A DNA stretch of 64,000 bases from JBKBKN01 sp046294625 (GTDB lineage Bacteria > Bacteroidota > Bacteroidia > M30B66). This document shows positions 61,889 to 64,000 of the stretch, in pieces; position 1 is the stretch's first letter; the number at the start of each line of letters is the position of its first letter. The translations under genes were made by a program, and so were the position numbers. The notes under the pieces are model-generated. The model saw nothing but the letters and a program-made list of their open reading frames with translations. It was not told where the DNA came from and made no database searches. The stretch lies in the NCBI GenBank assembly GCA_046294625.1, contig JBKBKN010000003.1, positions 62,001 to 126,000 of the forward strand, in the 5' to 3' direction.

Positions 61889-63406
61889 TTATTTACGTTT
61901 TTTTCCACCGCCTTTGCTTCCGCCAAGTCCAACAGGGCTTCCTACACGTGCCATTGCACAACGAAAACCAATGTAATCAGTAGCGAGACGCTCATCAAGG
62001 AATCTGCGCGTACCGGGAGAAGCATAGTAATATCTATCTTTCCAAGAACCGCCTTTGTAAACCCTTGAGCGGTCGTTAATCATTGAACTAACACCGAATT
62101 CATACATCATTTTAGCAGCTTCATCAGGCTCCATTTGATCATCATCTGCACTGAAAAGCGTGGATGAATTACGATCACCGTCCTGAAAATTAATGTTATC
62201 GGCTTTGCGATAATTTCTTCTGCCTTCACTTTCCTGTTCTGTTACATCGCGGAAATTAACACGTCCGAGCGAATCTTTTTCAGCAACTAGGCCATCTTCG
62301 TCGCGAGTTACAGTTTTGTAAACGTTACCCCTAAATGGTCGGAAGTCTGTTGCATCTTCGAATGTTAATGGTCTATATACATCCATTACCCATTCGGCTA
62401 CGTTTCCGGCCATGTTGTATAGTCCATAATCATTGGGCCAATATGCATAAACATCGGCTGTTACATCGGCATTATCATTGAGCTTGCCAGCAGTACCCAT
62501 TTGGTCACCACGACCTCTTTTCAAGTTGGCCATCAATTCGCCTTTGTATCTATCGTCAGCGTTTCTTACAATGTGACCATTCCAGGGGTAAATTCTTCTT
62601 TCAGTAACCAATTCGTCATTCGAATTACCAATCAAACCAAGTGCGGCGTATTCCCATTCCGCTTCAGTCGGGAGTCTGTATCGCGGAAGAAATATACCGT
62701 CTTCCATTTTCACTTTACGCCTTGCATTGTCGCCCTTGCTTGGATCTAGATCAACCAAATCGTCTTTCACTAAGCCTTCATATTGTCCTGCAAGATAAGC
62801 ATCAGTGTCGAAATTATTTTCACCCACTTGATTAGGATCCCACTTTAGAATACCTTCACGGATCAAAATCCATTCGTTTACACGGTTGGTTCTCCAGGCG
62901 CAGTAATCATTAGCCTGAAGCCAACTAACGCCTACCACCGGATAGTTTTTGTAAGCCGGGTGACGATAGTAGTATTCAACGTAAGGCTCATTGTAAGCTA
63001 GTTTATCGCGCCATACCAAGGTATCGGGAAGTGCTTTGCGGGCGACTTCGGGGTAATCCACGTCATAGACACGTTGAAGCCAATACACATAATCTCTGTA
63101 AAACTGATTAGTAATTTCAGTTTCATCCATATAAAATGATGAAACTGTCACACGGCGTGGGAAATTATCCCAGTCAAACTGGATTTCCTGTTCAGTTCTA
63201 CCCATCATAAAAGTACCACCTTCAATAAGTACAAGTCCGGGACCTGTTTCCTGTTCGGTGTAGGGTACATTCAAAAATCCGCCATTCTTGGGATTATTAT
63301 ATTCCCAACCGGTGGCATTGGATACATCTTTTGAGCATGAGGAAAGGCTTATAATACCTATTCCTGCAAGTGCAATCAGAGAGATGTTTTTAGCTTGTGA
63401 TAGCAT
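61889..63406 (-). CDS. gldK: T9SS ring lipoprotein GldK/PorK
   Basis: 505 residues. Lipoprotein signal ending in ISLSSC (Cys 24). The body is a formylglycine-generating-enzyme-like domain (LVLIEGGTFMMGRTEQE; PVVGVSWLQANDYCAW; RLPTEAEWEYAALG; YNMAGNVAEWVMDVY; GGSWKDR; GFRCAMARV) interrupted by GldK-specific insertions. With GldN/PorN it forms the outer-membrane-associated ring of the type IX system used for gliding or protein export. It lies 39 bases downstream of porP/sprF, but the next gene is murF rather than gldL. Confidence 0.93.
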   Translation of the reverse strand: MLSQAKNISLIALAGIGIISLSSCSKDVSNATGWEYNNPKNGGFLNVPYTEQETGPGLVLIEGGTFMMGRTEQEIQFDWDNFPRRVTVSSFYMDETEITNQFYRDYVYWLQRVYDVDYPEVARKALPDTLVWRDKLAYNEPYVEYYYRHPAYKNYPVVGVSWLQANDYCAWRTNRVNEWILIREGILKWDPNQVGENNFDTDAYLAGQYEGLVKDDLVDLDPSKGDNARRKVKMEDGIFLPRYRLPTEAEWEYAALGLIGNSNDELVTERRIYPWNGHIVRNADDRYKGELMANLKRGRGDQMGTAGKLNDNADVTADVYAYWPNDYGLYNMAGNVAEWVMDVYRPLTFEDATDFRPFRGNVYKTVTRDEDGLVAEKDSLGRVNFRDVTEQESEGRRNYRKADNINFQDGDRNSSTLFSADDDQMEPDEAAKMMYEFGVSSMINDRSRVYKGGSWKDRYYYASPGTRRFLDERLATDYIGFRCAMARVGSPVGLGGSKGGGKKRK

Positions 63407-63445
63407 ATCTGTGAATTGTTGATGAATGTTAAATTGATTGATAAA

Positions 63446-64000
63446 CTAAAATGATGGACAATTTATTGTGCGATAACGTTTTTTCTTAGGCTTACATTCA
63501 AATTGCATGGCAAATGAAACTTCATGCGATCCTGCTGTGGCATTGGTAAGTCTGGAAACGGTGATATCGTAGCTGTAACCAAATTTGAACAGCCCTTGCT
63601 GAATACCAATTAGTGCAATAAAAGCATCTCGGTTTCTATACCAAAGACCTGCAACGAATGGACTTTTCTGGAAATACATGCCAAGATTCAATTGATTGAA
63701 GTCTTGCTGACGCTGATACAAGATATTGGGAGAAATTTTTGCCGGATCGTTAAATCTGGTCTTGCGCTCCAGTGGAATAACAGCTCCCATGTGACCTGTA
63801 AGTTTTAGGGGCAATCTGCTTAATCCGATAAATCCTTGATCGGGTTGCGTAAGGTGATGAGCGGCAAATCCGAAGTAAAAGTTTTCACTGTAACCAAGCA
63901 AACCGGCCGAGAAATCTAAATATGATCTTCTGTCTGGTCCAAATGTTTCGGCTGTTGCGTATACAAATCCATAACGAGGATCGATCTGATCACCAAAATT
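63446..64000 (-). CDS. PorP/SprF family T9SS outer-membrane protein (C-terminal part)
   Basis: Partial: the last 185 codons; the start is beyond the right edge. Visible features are FGDQIDPRYGFVYATAE, SAGLLGYSENFYFGFAAHHL, RKTRFNDPAKISPNILYQ and LFKFGYSYDITVSRL, all characteristic of PorP/SprF barrels, ending in FAMQFECKPKKK and ten more residues. The family assists delivery of T9SS substrates to the surface. It stands upstream of gldK in the same direction, the usual arrangement. Confidence 0.9.
   Translation of the reverse strand, partial: NFGDQIDPRYGFVYATAETFGPDRRSYLDFSAGLLGYSENFYFGFAAHHLTQPDQGFIGLSRLPLKLTGHMGAVIPLERKTRFNDPAKISPNILYQRQQDFNQLNLGMYFQKSPFVAGLWYRNRDAFIALIGIQQGLFKFGYSYDITVSRLTNATAGSHEVSFAMQFECKPKKKRYRTINCPSF

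Overview
The window comes from a member of the Bacteroidota (the Cytophaga-Flavobacterium-Bacteroides lineage). The evidence is internal. Several secreted proteins carry C-terminal type IX secretion (T9SS) sorting domains. A GldK/PorK lipoprotein and a PorP/SprF protein lie at the right edge. Many genes are preceded by the Bacteroidota -7 promoter motif TAnnTTTG. There are SusC-like TonB receptor features, a bacillithiol gene (bshA) and several protein families typical of the phylum (HYC_CC_PP, DUF4159, DUF2911). The order or genus cannot be fixed from the sequence alone. No rRNA, tRNA, CRISPR array, insertion sequence or phage gene was seen.

Layout. 1-4.2 kb (minus): a truncated subtilase-like secreted protein, kynurenine monooxygenase, kynureninase and the Kdo-pathway isomerase KdsD. 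4.3-6.5 kb: recQ (plus). 6.6-8.7 kb: an ALDH7-type dehydrogenase translationally coupled to a lipoprotein. 8.9-13.3 kb (plus): prfC and valS. 13.3-14.0 kb: a CPBP membrane protease gene broken by two stop codons and two frameshifts. 14.2-20.3 kb (minus): a sugar cluster, pfkA - GapN-like ALDH - BadF-type kinase - GH31 glucosidase. 20.4-24.9 kb (minus): nitroreductase, an exported pirin, an orphan possible nuclease, a YkoF-like protein, bshA and a retropepsin-like protein. 25.0-30.3 kb (plus): a cytochrome c maturation operon ccmC-D-E-F that runs on into a DUF2520 gene and kdsC. 30.4-33.4 kb (plus): a probable metal-handling set (HYC_CC_PP protein, secreted HMA protein, TonB-dependent receptor). 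33.7-37.7 kb: lpxB facing a three-subunit transhydrogenase operon. 37.9-39.8 kb: TPR protein, ribH and DUF4159.

39.9-45.8 kb is the most distinctive region. It holds three paralogous T9SS-secreted repeat proteins in a row, each with its own promoter and terminator, and the first has a 170-base leader with a small ORF and a hairpin. 45.9-51.0 kb (plus): an OprO/P-type porin, a Kelch-like T9SS protein, thioredoxin, two half-size YeeE/YedE sulfur transporters and a Crp-family regulator. 51-64 kb (minus): NlpC/P60 peptidase, thiolase, a BNR/Ycf48-like T9SS protein, DUF2911, CtlX-type hydrolase, penicillin acylase family protein, ABC exporter, murF, gldK and a partial porP/sprF.

How the genes connect: kdsD, kdsC and lpxB serve lipopolysaccharide synthesis. 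pfkA, the GapN-like enzyme, the kinase and GH31 link glucan and amino-sugar use to glycolysis, and the transhydrogenase can balance NADPH. The Ccm genes serve respiratory c-type cytochromes, and bshA makes the low-molecular-weight thiol. GldK and PorP/SprF belong to the machinery that would export the CTD-bearing surface proteins encoded nearby.
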